A stretch of 64,000 bases of DNA. Origin: Lientehia hominis (GTDB lineage: Bacteria; Bacillota; Clostridia; Lachnospirales; Lachnospiraceae). This document shows, piece by piece, positions 25,590 to 34,915 of the stretch (positions are counted from its first letter, which is position 1; every line of letters starts with the position of its first letter). Made by a program: the position numbers and the translations under genes. The notes under the pieces were generated by a model. That model searched no databases and was not told the DNA's origin. It was given only the letters and a program-made list of their open reading frames with translations. The stretch lies in contig NZ_JAJNOR010000006.1 in the NCBI RefSeq assembly GCF_021044755.1, positions 62,001-126,000 on the forward strand, given 5' to 3'.

Positions 25590-26438
25590 ATGATCGTCAA
25601 AACGTTCGCTGATTTTGATCTGAAACAGATTGCGGCCTCCGGCCAGTGCTTCCGCCTGGAAGAAGCTGCGCCGGGCCGCTTTAATCTGCTCGCTTCTGAC
25701 CGGTATCTGGAAATACTTGATATGAGCGCCAGGCAGGATATCCCCGGTGCAGAGCCGTCCCGTACCTATGGATTTTCCTGCACGGAGCAGGAGTTCGAGG
25801 AGTTCTGGAGCCCCTACTTCGACCTTTCTGCCGACTATGGCGCCGTTAAACGTCTGGTGCCGGAACGGGACAGATATCTCAGGAATGCCGTGTCCTTCGG
25901 CGGCGGCATCCGGATTCTGCGTCAGGACCTTTGGGAAACCATGGTCACCTTCCTGATCTCTCAGCAGAACAATATTCCCCGAATCCGCCGGTGTGTCCGA
26001 CTCCTGTGTGAGAATTACGGAAACACAGTCATAGATCTCAGCGGCCAGACTCACTATGGATTTCCGGGACCAGACAAGCTTGCCTCCGTCTCAGAAGACG
26101 AGCTCCGGAATTGCAGCTTGGGATACCGTGCCAAATACATACGGAAAACAGCCCGGGATGTGTCGGACGGCAGTCTTTGCCTGGAAGCCTTCCGGCACAT
26201 GGACTATGCAACGGCCAGGGAAGCCCTGATGTCTTGTTACGGCATCGGAATAAAGGTGGCTGACTGTATCTGCCTGTTCGCCCTGCACCATATTGAAGCT
26301 TTTCCCATAGATACCCATATACGGCAGGTCCTTGAGCGGGAATACCCCAAAGGCTTTCCTGTCTCCGACTATAACGGCTGCGCCGGTATCCTGCAGCAGT
26401 ATATTTTCTATTACGAATTATTCCATTCTGCAATATAA
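25590..26438 (+). CDS. 8-oxoguanine DNA glycosylase (OGG1 type)
   Basis: 282 residues. Bifunctional base-excision enzyme for oxidised guanine. The N-terminal OGG_N domain shows IAASGQCFRLEE; the HhH-GPD core includes TFLISQQNNIPRIRRCVRLL, the hairpin SCYGIGIKVADCICLF carrying the catalytic Lys (GIGIK), and the catalytic Asp in FPIDTHIRQVL. Start GTG/ATG choice: ATG at 25590 with GGAGAATGG nearby, overlapping the end of the NimA-like gene's ribosome landing area. Pairing with a flavoprotein suggests a response to oxidative stress. Confidence 0.92.
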   Translation: MIVKTFADFDLKQIAASGQCFRLEEAAPGRFNLLASDRYLEILDMSARQDIPGAEPSRTYGFSCTEQEFEEFWSPYFDLSADYGAVKRLVPERDRYLRNAVSFGGGIRILRQDLWETMVTFLISQQNNIPRIRRCVRLLCENYGNTVIDLSGQTHYGFPGPDKLASVSEDELRNCSLGYRAKYIRKTARDVSDGSLCLEAFRHMDYATAREALMSCYGIGIKVADCICLFALHHIEAFPIDTHIRQVLEREYPKGFPVSDYNGCAGILQQYIFYYELFHSAI

Positions 26439-26463
26439 ATCAATTTTGTTCATTTTCCCGCAT

Positions 26464-27858
26464 TCACGCGTGCGGGATATTGGTATAGTCAGAAATCTCC
26501 CTGTCAATTGTACACAAATCTTTTACAGACAGGCCGCTGAGCTTTTCATGGCCTGTTATTCTCGCAAAGGTCTTAAGCTCTTCCAGGGACGCGTTCAGGA
26601 AATTAGCCACTCTTTTCGCCGCGGCGTCTACTTTGAAACGGGCCCTCAACTCCGGGTCTTGAGTGGCTACTCCGACCGGACACATGCCCGTACCGCATAT
26701 GCGGTACTGCTGGCAAGCCGCCGCAATCAATCCGGCTGAGGCTATTGCGACCGCGTCAGCTCCCATGGCGAGCGCTTTGGCAAAATCAGAGGATACCCGC
26801 AGGCCTCCCGTTATCACCAGAGAAATATCCGAATTTATGGAATCCAGGTATTTTCTTGCCCGGTACAGCGCATAGACAGTCGGTACGCTCGTCGCGTCCC
26901 GTATGATCTGAGGGCTGGCCCCCGTCGCTCCTCCCCGGCCGTCAATGGTGATAAAATCCGGTTCCGCATAGACGCAGTATTCCAAATCCCGTTCAACATG
27001 TCCGGCAGCAATCTTTATACCGATAGGCCGTCCCTCCGAAGCCATTCTGAGCTGGGCCACCAGCTCCTTCAATTCCTCTTTATTGGTGACATCCCGAAAA
27101 TAAGACGGGCTTATAATATCTTTACCCACAGGCTTATTCCGGATCTTCGCGATCTCCGGAGTGACCTTGCTGCCGGGCAGATGGCCTCCCATACCTGGTT
27201 TCGTCCCCTGACCGATCTTAATCTCAACAGCATCGGAATTCTTCAGGTTCTCTGGCGTCACACTATAGCGGTTCGGCACATATTCAAAAATATATTTGGC
27301 AGCGGCTTCCATCTCTTCCGGCAGGATCCCGCCTTCTCCGCTGCACATGGCAGTTCCGGCCAGGGCGCTTCCTTTCGCCAGGGCGATCTTCGTCTCTTTG
27401 GAAAGGGCCCCGAAGGACATATGGGAAATATATACCGGATTATCAATGACCAGAGGCTTTTTGGCATGTGGACCAATCACTGTCGTTGTATCGATCTCGG
27501 CATGTTCTTCCAGCGGCATCGGGTTAAGCTGACTGCCCAATATCAAAATATTGTCCCAGCCCGGCATCTTCATCTGGGTCCCCATCGCCCCTATGATCGA
27601 GGCTCCGCTCACTGCCATCTGATGAATCTCCTTCATATATCGGATACTGTCATCCTTCCGGACAAAATCAGCCGGATATTCCAGGCTCTGTTCCTTCGCC
27701 TCTGAAGTCACCTCCTCCTTGTTTTCTTCCTGCTCCACTCTGTCAAAATAGTTTTTCATCTGATGGCAGACCGGACATTCTTTGAGTTCCAAAAAAGCTT
27801 TTCCCTCTTTTTCCTCGTCAAATATGTAACCGCAAATACTGCATTTGTACACCGCCAT
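26464..27858 (-). CDS. FMN-binding glutamate synthase family protein with rubredoxin domain
   Basis: 464 residues. Residues 1-45 are a rubredoxin-like iron site (YKCSICGYIFD, ECPVCHQM). The rest is the GltB central/FMN domain seen in archaeal-type and clostridial glutamate synthase-like proteins: NPVYISHMSFGALSKETKIALA, IKIGQGTKPGMGGHLPG, FITIDGRGGATGASPQ and the iron-sulfur ligands CRICGTGMCPVGVATQ (begins QQYRICG). The glutaminase domain is absent, so it uses ammonia or another donor, or has a different redox role. The CCCGCA/TGCGGG hairpin at its stop codon may terminate it. Confidence 0.9.
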   Translation of the reverse strand: MAVYKCSICGYIFDEEKEGKAFLELKECPVCHQMKNYFDRVEQEENKEEVTSEAKEQSLEYPADFVRKDDSIRYMKEIHQMAVSGASIIGAMGTQMKMPGWDNILILGSQLNPMPLEEHAEIDTTTVIGPHAKKPLVIDNPVYISHMSFGALSKETKIALAKGSALAGTAMCSGEGGILPEEMEAAAKYIFEYVPNRYSVTPENLKNSDAVEIKIGQGTKPGMGGHLPGSKVTPEIAKIRNKPVGKDIISPSYFRDVTNKEELKELVAQLRMASEGRPIGIKIAAGHVERDLEYCVYAEPDFITIDGRGGATGASPQIIRDATSVPTVYALYRARKYLDSINSDISLVITGGLRVSSDFAKALAMGADAVAIASAGLIAAACQQYRICGTGMCPVGVATQDPELRARFKVDAAAKRVANFLNASLEELKTFARITGHEKLSGLSVKDLCTIDREISDYTNIPHA

Positions 27859-27938
27859 AGCACACCTCCGTTAAAGAAAAATAAAATAGTAACTATTATT
27901 ATTTTATTCCCAAATTTTGACTTTGTCAACAAGAGAAA

Positions 27939-27971
27939 CTAAAACCGGCGGAACCGTTCCGCCGGTTTTAG
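27939..27971 (-). terminator. Terminator of the LRR surface protein gene
   Basis: CTAAAACCGGCGGAA / TTCCGCCGGTTTTAG, a near-perfect 15-bp stem with a tiny loop, 25 bases past the stop. A-rich and T-rich flanks allow it to work on either strand. Confidence 0.85.
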
Positions 27972-27995
27972 CAATCATAGAATCTTAACTGTCTT

Positions 27996-30900
27996 TTAGC
28001 TTTCCTCCTGATGAGAAATTTTTTTCTTATAAGAAATCAACAGGGCTGCCACCAGTATTGCCGCCAGAATTCCAGATATGGCAGGTAAGACAGGTGCCTG
28101 ATCTCCGGTTTTCACATTTTGGCCTGCCGTGCCGGCAGCTCCCTTTCCATTTTTTCCTACCGAGCTTCCCGGCTTGGACGGACCGGCCGATTTCGTCGGA
28201 TTTCCGGCCTCCTTACTTTCGGAGCTGCCGCTTCCTTCTTCTTTACTTTCCTCCGGCTCCGTAGTTTCCTCTGCTTCCGTAGATTCTTCTTCTTTTTTCG
28301 AATCAGCATAAACTACAGAGTATGTGGAGAAATAGCCGGAATCAACTGTTATGGTAGAAGCCTCCAGGTCTAGGTCCTCCAGAACTTGTGAAACAATCTT
28401 CCCGCCAAAATCATGGGTTCGGATCAAGGCGAATTTCCGGACTGTGCCTTCAGATGGCATCAGCTCTTCTGGTACTGTGAGCACCAGGCGGAGGGGTATA
28501 CTCAGCTCTGAGATGGTCTCTGTCCGGTCCGGCACTCCCGCCGAAGCGTTTTCAAAGATCTGCTTTTCTATGCTTATTTCATAATGCGTCCCAATCTGAT
28601 AATCTCCAAGGACCTGTGCCACAGATGCTGCTACATCCATCTCTGTTTCATCCTTCGGAAGCACATGCATGGCAACCACAAAACGGCCTATGGTGCCGTC
28701 CAGGAGCTGTCCCGCCTCTTCCGCAGTCATACAGCTCAGCAGATACGCCTCCTGATCTTTTGAAAGAATCTCTCCCTGTGCTTCCGGCAGATTGGTCCGT
28801 ACTTCCACAGAGGGAATCTGCTGAAGGGCGCCCGCCAGCTTTTTGACGGTATCCTCTGAGACAGAATTTTTCTCCTGTTCCTCCAGAGCTTCATAATGCA
28901 TCTTCATATTCAGGACATCCCGGATATCCTGTTCATCCTCCACCGCCTTCGGCAGAGCCTCAGCCATGTCCTCCAGATCCTCAGTCTTGACCGGCCCAAA
29001 GACCACCTTCATCTCAGTCTGCCCCGCAGGAATAAGATCTAGCGTGTAACTGACTCTCCCGGTATCCAGCTGCTGTACCCTTTGCACCATCTCCATGCCG
29101 TCCACCATCACGGACTGAAGCTTATATCCATATTCCGGCGTGAAAGTAAAGATCTGGCCGGCCACGGGGCAGGAGTCTGTGTCAGGATCGACGGTTCCCT
29201 TCCCCTCCCTCTCTATGTGTATGGGATATTCCACATCACCGGTGATCTTGGCTTCCCCAGTCAGTCCTGCCGAAATATAGTTTTCCGTATCCTCCGGAAT
29301 ATAGGTCCAGGCAAGAGTCTGTTCTCCTCCGTTTATAACTGCGTCCGGAACATCCCAGCTGACCGTCCCCGGCGTATCCCCGATAGTCAACTCCAGGGGA
29401 ATCTGCGAGACAGTTGTTCCCGCCGGCACATGGTCCGGAAATTGGGGATGATATACGGGGCTGGCCTGGCGGATATCTACCCATGTCGCAAAATAATCAT
29501 ACCAGGTGCTCATACTCCATTTGCCGCGGTACTCCGGATGAGCCTTTTCGTACATCTGCACATAGCAGACATATCTCATAGAATCCCCAACATCAGTGAC
29601 CGGGTAAACAAAGGGCTCATCACTGGCATAAAAAAACGAACTGTCATTTCCTTTCAAAGTGCAATACAAAAAGGTGTATTCTCCGTCCTCTCCCGCCAGG
29701 GGATGGGATGCTAAGCAGCGGATGTATTCCGTCTTCCCATCATATTCTTTCGTTTTTACTTCCTCAAATGTAATCTGCGGAGCGGATACCGATTTGGAGA
29801 AATAGAGAGTTCCGCCCGCCACAAGTGCATTGGCAGCAGCTACCTTTCCTCCTTTTGTAAAACTCCAGCCGATATCGTAGCCCACCATGCTCTCTGCTGT
29901 TTCAGGGAAATGGAAATCCGAATCCTCTTCCCATCCATTGGCTGTTTCATGGTAATTGAGAGGGCGCTGATACAAGGTCTCTCTAGTCGTCAATACTTGT
30001 TCCGCCTCATCCAGAAACGTCACCGTGAGCGGATAGGCGCAGTACTGCCTGGACCCGCTGTTCATCTTGGGCTGGTACTGATCATATAAAGCCTTAGTCG
30101 GAAATACGGCAGCATTCAAGGTGGTATCGAAAAGAAAATTAGTGGTATAAGCGACTGTATCGCTGTCCGGCATATAAATAGTACGGATTCCCGTTCCTGT
30201 GAAAACGCTGGATCCCACATTAAGAATTCCATCTGGTATCTTTACCCATCCCGACAGCTTTTTGCAGTTTCTAAACACGTTGCTGTCCAGCACAGATAAA
30301 ACGTCCGGCAGCTCCACCGCCGCGGCGGAATCTGTTTTTCCCGCGACCCGTACCTTCGTAAGCTGACCGCAGTCCATGAAAGAAGAACCGCCGATCTTCG
30401 TGATTCCACTGTTCAGGACAATCTCTGTAAAATCATTCTCACTAAAAGCATAATTTCCTATAATAGATGTTACATTATCCGGTATCTCCAGACTCCCGGT
30501 GAAGCAGCACCTTTGAAATACCTGTCCCTGTATTTCCGTAAAGGACGCATTTTCCGGCAGGTGCAGGGTACCGTCAAACCCGCAGCCTGAAAACGCGCTG
30601 GAACCAATGCTGGTCACGCTGTCCGGAATATACAGGCTTCCGTTCAACGTTTTTTGACCATTGAACGCATTGCCTCCGATGGTGGCCAGCCCTTTATTCA
30701 GAACCAGAGAACAGCTGCCCATTTCACTGTACATGGAACCAAGGGCATAAAACGCCATACTGTCTATTGTTACGAGATTAACGGCGCCAGACAAATCGAT
30801 TCTCTTCACCCGTATTCCTTCACACCTCTTCGTGCTTCCCAAAAAAGCAGAACCGCCGATCTTCGTCACCTTCTGTCCATTTATTTCAGCCGGTATGACG

Positions 30901-31424
30901 ATATCCGTATACCGATTTCCATTTTCTTCCGGAAGGCTGTTCAGATAGCTGTCGGAAAAACCGGTGATCGTGCCCTGGGAAAACGTATACATCTGGCTGT
31001 AATCCAGCTGAGAAGAAAAGACTCTGATATTATTCTCCGTCTGCTGCAGACCTTTCTGGCTCTCCGCTACGTCCGAGCTTGATTCACCCTCTGCCGCAGC
31101 TTCTGATGAAGCTGTGGTATCTTCGGATTCTATATCTGTCCGGCCTGTGACCGCCCGGGCAGCGGAAGTACCAGCTTCAGCAGTATCTGCAGGATTCGTC
31201 TCATGGGATTCCTGACTGCTCTCCCCTTGAGAAACCGTTGTCTCCTCAGTCCTGTCCGCATCCTTCTGCGATTCCAGAACACCATTCTCTCTGTCTGCAT
31301 TCCCCTCTGTCTGTACGCTCTCCTCAGGCACCTCAGCCTGGACCGGCCCCAGACCGCCCAGTAAAGAAAGTACCATGACCATACACATCAAAGCGGCACA
31401 GCCGGCCGCGATTCCCCGTTTCAT
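27996..31424 (-). CDS. BspA-like leucine-rich-repeat surface protein, sortase-anchored
   Basis: 1142 residues. A signal peptide (about 1-30, KRGIAAGCAALMCMVMVLSL) is followed by a Ser/Thr/Glu-rich stretch (30-145). LRR_5/BspA-type repeats of about 23 residues fill about 150-470 (SLYIPDSVTSIGSSAFSGC, SLEIPDNVTSI, VRVAGKTD). Then come beta-rich modules (about 470-830), a helical section and an acidic Ser/Glu-rich stalk. The C-terminus has NVKTGD, a hydrophobic helix and KKK, the cell-wall sorting layout used by clostridial sortases. BspA-like proteins bind host matrix or other microbes; the ligand here is unknown. It is monocistronic, with a terminator behind it. Confidence 0.88.
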   Translation of the reverse strand: MKRGIAAGCAALMCMVMVLSLLGGLGPVQAEVPEESVQTEGNADRENGVLESQKDADRTEETTVSQGESSQESHETNPADTAEAGTSAARAVTGRTDIESEDTTASSEAAAEGESSSDVAESQKGLQQTENNIRVFSSQLDYSQMYTFSQGTITGFSDSYLNSLPEENGNRYTDIVIPAEINGQKVTKIGGSAFLGSTKRCEGIRVKRIDLSGAVNLVTIDSMAFYALGSMYSEMGSCSLVLNKGLATIGGNAFNGQKTLNGSLYIPDSVTSIGSSAFSGCGFDGTLHLPENASFTEIQGQVFQRCCFTGSLEIPDNVTSIIGNYAFSENDFTEIVLNSGITKIGGSSFMDCGQLTKVRVAGKTDSAAAVELPDVLSVLDSNVFRNCKKLSGWVKIPDGILNVGSSVFTGTGIRTIYMPDSDTVAYTTNFLFDTTLNAAVFPTKALYDQYQPKMNSGSRQYCAYPLTVTFLDEAEQVLTTRETLYQRPLNYHETANGWEEDSDFHFPETAESMVGYDIGWSFTKGGKVAAANALVAGGTLYFSKSVSAPQITFEEVKTKEYDGKTEYIRCLASHPLAGEDGEYTFLYCTLKGNDSSFFYASDEPFVYPVTDVGDSMRYVCYVQMYEKAHPEYRGKWSMSTWYDYFATWVDIRQASPVYHPQFPDHVPAGTTVSQIPLELTIGDTPGTVSWDVPDAVINGGEQTLAWTYIPEDTENYISAGLTGEAKITGDVEYPIHIEREGKGTVDPDTDSCPVAGQIFTFTPEYGYKLQSVMVDGMEMVQRVQQLDTGRVSYTLDLIPAGQTEMKVVFGPVKTEDLEDMAEALPKAVEDEQDIRDVLNMKMHYEALEEQEKNSVSEDTVKKLAGALQQIPSVEVRTNLPEAQGEILSKDQEAYLLSCMTAEEAGQLLDGTIGRFVVAMHVLPKDETEMDVAASVAQVLGDYQIGTHYEISIEKQIFENASAGVPDRTETISELSIPLRLVLTVPEELMPSEGTVRKFALIRTHDFGGKIVSQVLEDLDLEASTITVDSGYFSTYSVVYADSKKEEESTEAEETTEPEESKEEGSGSSESKEAGNPTKSAGPSKPGSSVGKNGKGAAGTAGQNVKTGDQAPVLPAISGILAAILVAALLISYKKKISHQEES

Positions 31425-31607
31425 ATTTATCCCCCTATCCGCCAGATACGAACCTTACAGTCCTTTCTTTGCAGCATCTGGCTCTTCTATCATTCTATGA
31501 TACTTCTTCCTCTTGTTCTAATCAACCACCTTTATGCTTTCTCCCTTCCACTGCCCAAGGTATTTTCTGGAAACAGAAACAAAAAGCTTTTTTTATCCTC
31601 CCAGCTT

Positions 31608-31964
31608 TCAGATTCTCTGCCTGTCAAAAAAGTACTGAAGTTCCAGCGCATCTTCGAAAGAATTTTTCCATCCGTATCTTTTCAAATCTACAGTCCTTTC
31701 TGCGTCCACCCGGACTCCTTCCTTCTCCAGCAAAAGCTTCTGCAGATCCGGTGTATCAAAGGAAGCGGCCCCACTTAAATATCCCTTGGAATTCACTACC
31801 CGATGGGCTGGGATATCCGGTCCGCTAAGACGCCGTCCCAGCGCAAATCCCACTTGTCTGGCATTCTTTGGAAACCCGCAGAGCAAAGCTATCTGTCCGT
31901 ACGTAGCCACTGTCCCCCAGGGAATCCGCCTGCAGACTTCCGCGGCTCTTTTATAAAAGTCCAT
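31608..31964 (-). CDS. Alkyltransferase-like protein (MGMT family, no acceptor Cys)
   Basis: 118 residues from the ATG at 31962-31964 behind AGAGGGGG; a longer frame overlaps the hydrolase upstream. The MGMT DNA-binding core is clear: RRIPWGTVATYGQIALLCG and ARQVGFALGRR. The alkyl-acceptor motif PCHR reads PAHR here (DIPAHRVVNSKG), so the nucleophilic Cys is Ala. Such alkyltransferase-like proteins bind O6-alkylguanine and hand it to nucleotide excision repair instead of removing the alkyl group. It is 10 bases after the hydrolase stop, so probably cotranscribed. Confidence 0.88.
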   Translation of the reverse strand: MDFYKRAAEVCRRIPWGTVATYGQIALLCGFPKNARQVGFALGRRLSGPDIPAHRVVNSKGYLSGAASFDTPDLQKLLLEKEGVRVDAERTVDLKRYGWKNSFEDALELQYFFDRQRI

Positions 31965-31974
31965 ATATCCCCCT

Positions 31975-32961
31975 CTACCGAACTCCATGTCTTTCCAGAA
32001 AAGAAAAGACCGTCTCATAATATTCATCGGGCGATTTGTCAGGCGCCTGAGCATGTCCCGCTCCCTCTGCCAATAGCAGCTCTTTCTCACCTGCCGCAGC
32101 ATTGTACAGTATTTGGGCCATCTCCACCGGAACAAACGCATCCTCCATTCCATGGATGATCAGAACGGGGAGAGTACACCGTTTCACGGCATCAAGGGCA
32201 GAAGCCTTCTTCAGATCGTATCCGCCCCTGAGCTTCAGCATGAGGCTCGCTCCGTCCAGCAGCGGAAATGCCGGAAGATGAAACCATTCTTTCATCTGTT
32301 TTTTGAAGATACTGTATACGTCTGTATAAGCGCTGTCCGACACGATCGCTTTTACATTGACAGGCAGTTTTTCGCCGCCCATCATCAAAGCACAGGACGC
32401 ACCCATGGACTGTCCATGGAGTACAATCTCCGCGTCCGGGTCCTTTTCCAGGATGACATCCAGCCATAGCTGATTATCCAGCCTGTCTGTCCAGCCCATA
32501 CCTATAAAATCTCCTTCACTGTCGCCGCTGCACCGCATATCCGGCACCAAAACCTGATATCCCTGATGTACATACCGGTAAGCGATTGGAAACAGTTCTT
32601 CCTTCCATCCGGTATATCCGTGAAGGAGCAGTACCCACCGGTGATCTGCTTTTTCTTGATAAAAAGCCTGGGCCACCAGACGGTACCCGTCCTCTGTCGT
32701 GACTGACAGAAGCTCCGTATCCGCCGACTGAAGCCATTCATTGGTCTTTGATATGGCCTCCGCCCGGTTCTCCTGGATATCGTCTGTATGTACCAGCGCT
32801 TCCATTCCCTCTTCCGTCAGGTCCTCAAAAGCCTGGGCCTGCTCCATTTTTTCTGGTATCAGAGCGAGATCGATCATGACATTACAGGCGATGACATATA
32901 CAGCGGTCAGCAAAGCCGCCAGAATGATCAGAGTCCTTTTCAGCCATTTCTTCTTATGCAT
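31975..32961 (-). CDS. Membrane-anchored alpha/beta hydrolase
   Basis: 328 residues from ATG 32959-32961 (MHKKKWLKRTL), chosen because the basic start leads straight into the membrane anchor (about 6-30); the frame extends 47 codons upstream without a better site, and the ribosome binding site is weak either way. The hydrolase fold shows LLLHGYTGWKEE (oxyanion region), DMRCSGDSEG, the nucleophile elbow HGQSMGAS, and LIIHGMEDAFVP with GAGHAQ for the acid and His. Related to the YhfR/BAAT-like extracellular-facing esterases of Clostridia. The substrate is unknown. Confidence 0.85.
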   Translation of the reverse strand: MHKKKWLKRTLIILAALLTAVYVIACNVMIDLALIPEKMEQAQAFEDLTEEGMEALVHTDDIQENRAEAISKTNEWLQSADTELLSVTTEDGYRLVAQAFYQEKADHRWVLLLHGYTGWKEELFPIAYRYVHQGYQVLVPDMRCSGDSEGDFIGMGWTDRLDNQLWLDVILEKDPDAEIVLHGQSMGASCALMMGGEKLPVNVKAIVSDSAYTDVYSIFKKQMKEWFHLPAFPLLDGASLMLKLRGGYDLKKASALDAVKRCTLPVLIIHGMEDAFVPVEMAQILYNAAAGEKELLLAEGAGHAQAPDKSPDEYYETVFSFLERHGVR

Positions 32962-33165
32962 TCTCTCAACTACTTTCCGTTTTGTCATCCACATCACAAA
33001 CGAATGATCAGCAGACCAAAAATTCTCATTCGGTTTAACTCCCGTATATCGTTCTATTTTATTTCTATCAGCTATTATAGCGCAGAAATCATCATCTGCC
33101 ACCCGCTAATTATTAATTTACTGTCATTTACAGCCGGAAGATATAAACCAAAACTGCCGTTTCGT

Positions 33166-33669
33166 TTATCCCTTCGCCAGGCACCTCAAAACCGTTTCTT
33201 TAAGATGCACTAAATCTGCTCCATCCGGATGCGGCAGGGCCAAATCAAAGTTTTCAATCAGCTTCCTCATTTTCTCCGGTCCCTCAGTAAGCCTGGATTC
33301 ATACCGTTTTCGAATCGCCGGGGCCATTTTCCCCTGGCACATATAAGAACCGATCACGAAATTGGACCCATCCAGCTGCTCTTCCACCCGGGATAAGATC
33401 TGCCGGAAATACTCTTCGCTGCCTCCAAACCCGGCCGTTCCAAACAAAAATACCTGCTTCCCGCGCAGGCTTCTCAAAAATCTGGAAATTGTCTCATCAC
33501 ATGATCCTTTGTCTGTCCAAAAACCTGCAAAGATCAAATCTGCTTCTCCTGCTTTCACATCCGGTGCACCGCTGTAGATACATTCCTCTTCAGGCAGCGT
33601 ATCTTTGATCTTTTCCGCCAGCAGTCGGGTATTTCCGGTTTTGCTGCTAAAAACAATGGAATACTTCAT
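33166..33669 (-). CDS. Flavodoxin family protein
   Basis: 167 residues from the ATG with AAGGAGG at 9 bases; a 20-codon longer frame is unlikely. The FMN phosphate loop is VFSSKTGNTRLLAEKI and later LIFAGFWTDKGSCDETISRFL and LFGTAGFGGSEEY line the flavin site. A single-domain electron carrier or small quinone/flavin reductase. Similar short flavodoxins accompany bilirubin reductase genes, but no such reductase is present here, so the partner is unknown. The next gene is divergent. Confidence 0.85.
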   Translation of the reverse strand: MKYSIVFSSKTGNTRLLAEKIKDTLPEEECIYSGAPDVKAGEADLIFAGFWTDKGSCDETISRFLRSLRGKQVFLFGTAGFGGSEEYFRQILSRVEEQLDGSNFVIGSYMCQGKMAPAIRKRYESRLTEGPEKMRKLIENFDLALPHPDGADLVHLKETVLRCLAKG

Positions 33670-33863
33670 ATGGCACAGCCTCCTTATTCTTTTTTCTCTC
33701 GTCTGTAGCAAACGCCTTCCGCTCATCATATTCTACATTATATTGCTTTCTTCCGGTTAATTCCATAGCTCCCCGCTTTCTTTTGCTGCTAAGGGAATTA
33801 TCATTCCGGATTTTTCAGCCAGCCGTCGTTTTGTCCACTTTCATCCACAGGGAGGGCTTTCAA

Positions 33864-34862
33864 ATGTGCACCGCAATGACTATACAAACCATCCATGGAG
33901 ACACCTTTTTTGGACGTACCATGGATTTTTCTTATCTTCTCGACCCTGAATTGTACATCGTGCCCAAAGGCTACCGATGGAATACGATGCTGAACACCCA
34001 CCAATTCCGGAATCCTTATAGTTTCATCGGAATCGGGCAGGATATTTCCCCCATTACATTCGCGGACGGGGTCAATGATATGGGCTTTGCCGCCGCCGCG
34101 CTCTATTTTCCAGGCTATGCCCAATATGACGCCCCGGATTCTGACGATTCTTCTAAGATTCCTGTTGCTGCCGTCGAACTGCTCAGTCTTCTTTTGGGCA
34201 GCTGCGCGTCGGTGGAACACGCAGTCTCACTTCTTGATACCATCCGCATCATCGGCGTGGCAGATTCCATCACTCACTCTGTCGCTCCCCTGCACTGGCT
34301 TATAGCAGATCAAAACGGCAGATGCGTGGTAATAGAAAAGGTGGCAGCCGGACTTCGCCTGTATGACGATTCCATCGGAGTACTTTCCAACAGCCCTGAT
34401 TTCCCCTGGCACATGGCTAATCTTCGAAATTATATGAATATAACAGCCTCTCAACAGGATGAAGCCCATTGGAATTCCGTGTCTCTCACCCCTTTCGGCC
34501 AGGGAGCCGGCACCTTCGGCCTTCCGGGCGACTATACTCCCCCGTCCAGGTTTGTTCGTACCGCATATCATAAAAGCCACGCTTTTACTCCCACCGGGGA
34601 CAAAGAGGCGGTTCTATCCTGTTTTCACATTATGGAAAGTGTCAGCATCCCAAAGGGGAGTGTTATGACGGACCGAGGCGCTCCTGACTATACCCAGTAC
34701 ACCGCCTTTATGAACCTCACATCCAAAAAATATTTCTTCAGGACCTACGCCAACAGCCAGATCACCACGGCCAGCCTGGATAAAAACAGCCGGGGGGGTC
34801 CCGAAATCCTGTCCCTGGGTAAATTAAACCGTCCGGCGGAATTTAATTGCCTGCACCCCTGA
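33864..34862 (+). CDS. Choloylglycine hydrolase family enzyme (bile salt hydrolase or penicillin V acylase)
   Basis: 332 residues from ATG 33864 (GGGAGGG, 7-base spacing), so that Cys2 becomes the N-terminal nucleophile after Met removal. Family residues are Cys2, Arg18, Asp21 (FFGRTMD), Asn in LSNSPDFPWHMANL and Arg in PPSRFVRTA. Overall it closely follows clostridial bile salt hydrolases (TPFGQGAGTFGLPGDYTPPSRF). The position that is Asn82 in bile salt hydrolase is Tyr81 here (AALYFPGY), a feature of penicillin V acylases. Cytoplasmic; cleaves an amide bond, substrate unsettled. Confidence 0.92.
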   Translation: MCTAMTIQTIHGDTFFGRTMDFSYLLDPELYIVPKGYRWNTMLNTHQFRNPYSFIGIGQDISPITFADGVNDMGFAAAALYFPGYAQYDAPDSDDSSKIPVAAVELLSLLLGSCASVEHAVSLLDTIRIIGVADSITHSVAPLHWLIADQNGRCVVIEKVAAGLRLYDDSIGVLSNSPDFPWHMANLRNYMNITASQQDEAHWNSVSLTPFGQGAGTFGLPGDYTPPSRFVRTAYHKSHAFTPTGDKEAVLSCFHIMESVSIPKGSVMTDRGAPDYTQYTAFMNLTSKKYFFRTYANSQITTASLDKNSRGGPEILSLGKLNRPAEFNCLHP

Positions 34863-34886
34863 TGAATCTAAGCATAAAGTAAAGAA

Positions 34887-34915
34887 CTGCCGGGACATCC
34901 GCCCCGGCAGCTTTT
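34887..34915 (+). terminator. Terminator shared by the acylase and desulfoferrodoxin genes
   Basis: CTGCCGGG, seven-base loop, CCCGGCAG, then CTTTT on the plus strand. It lies between convergent genes and the other strand reads GTTCTTTACTTT after it. Confidence 0.75.
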
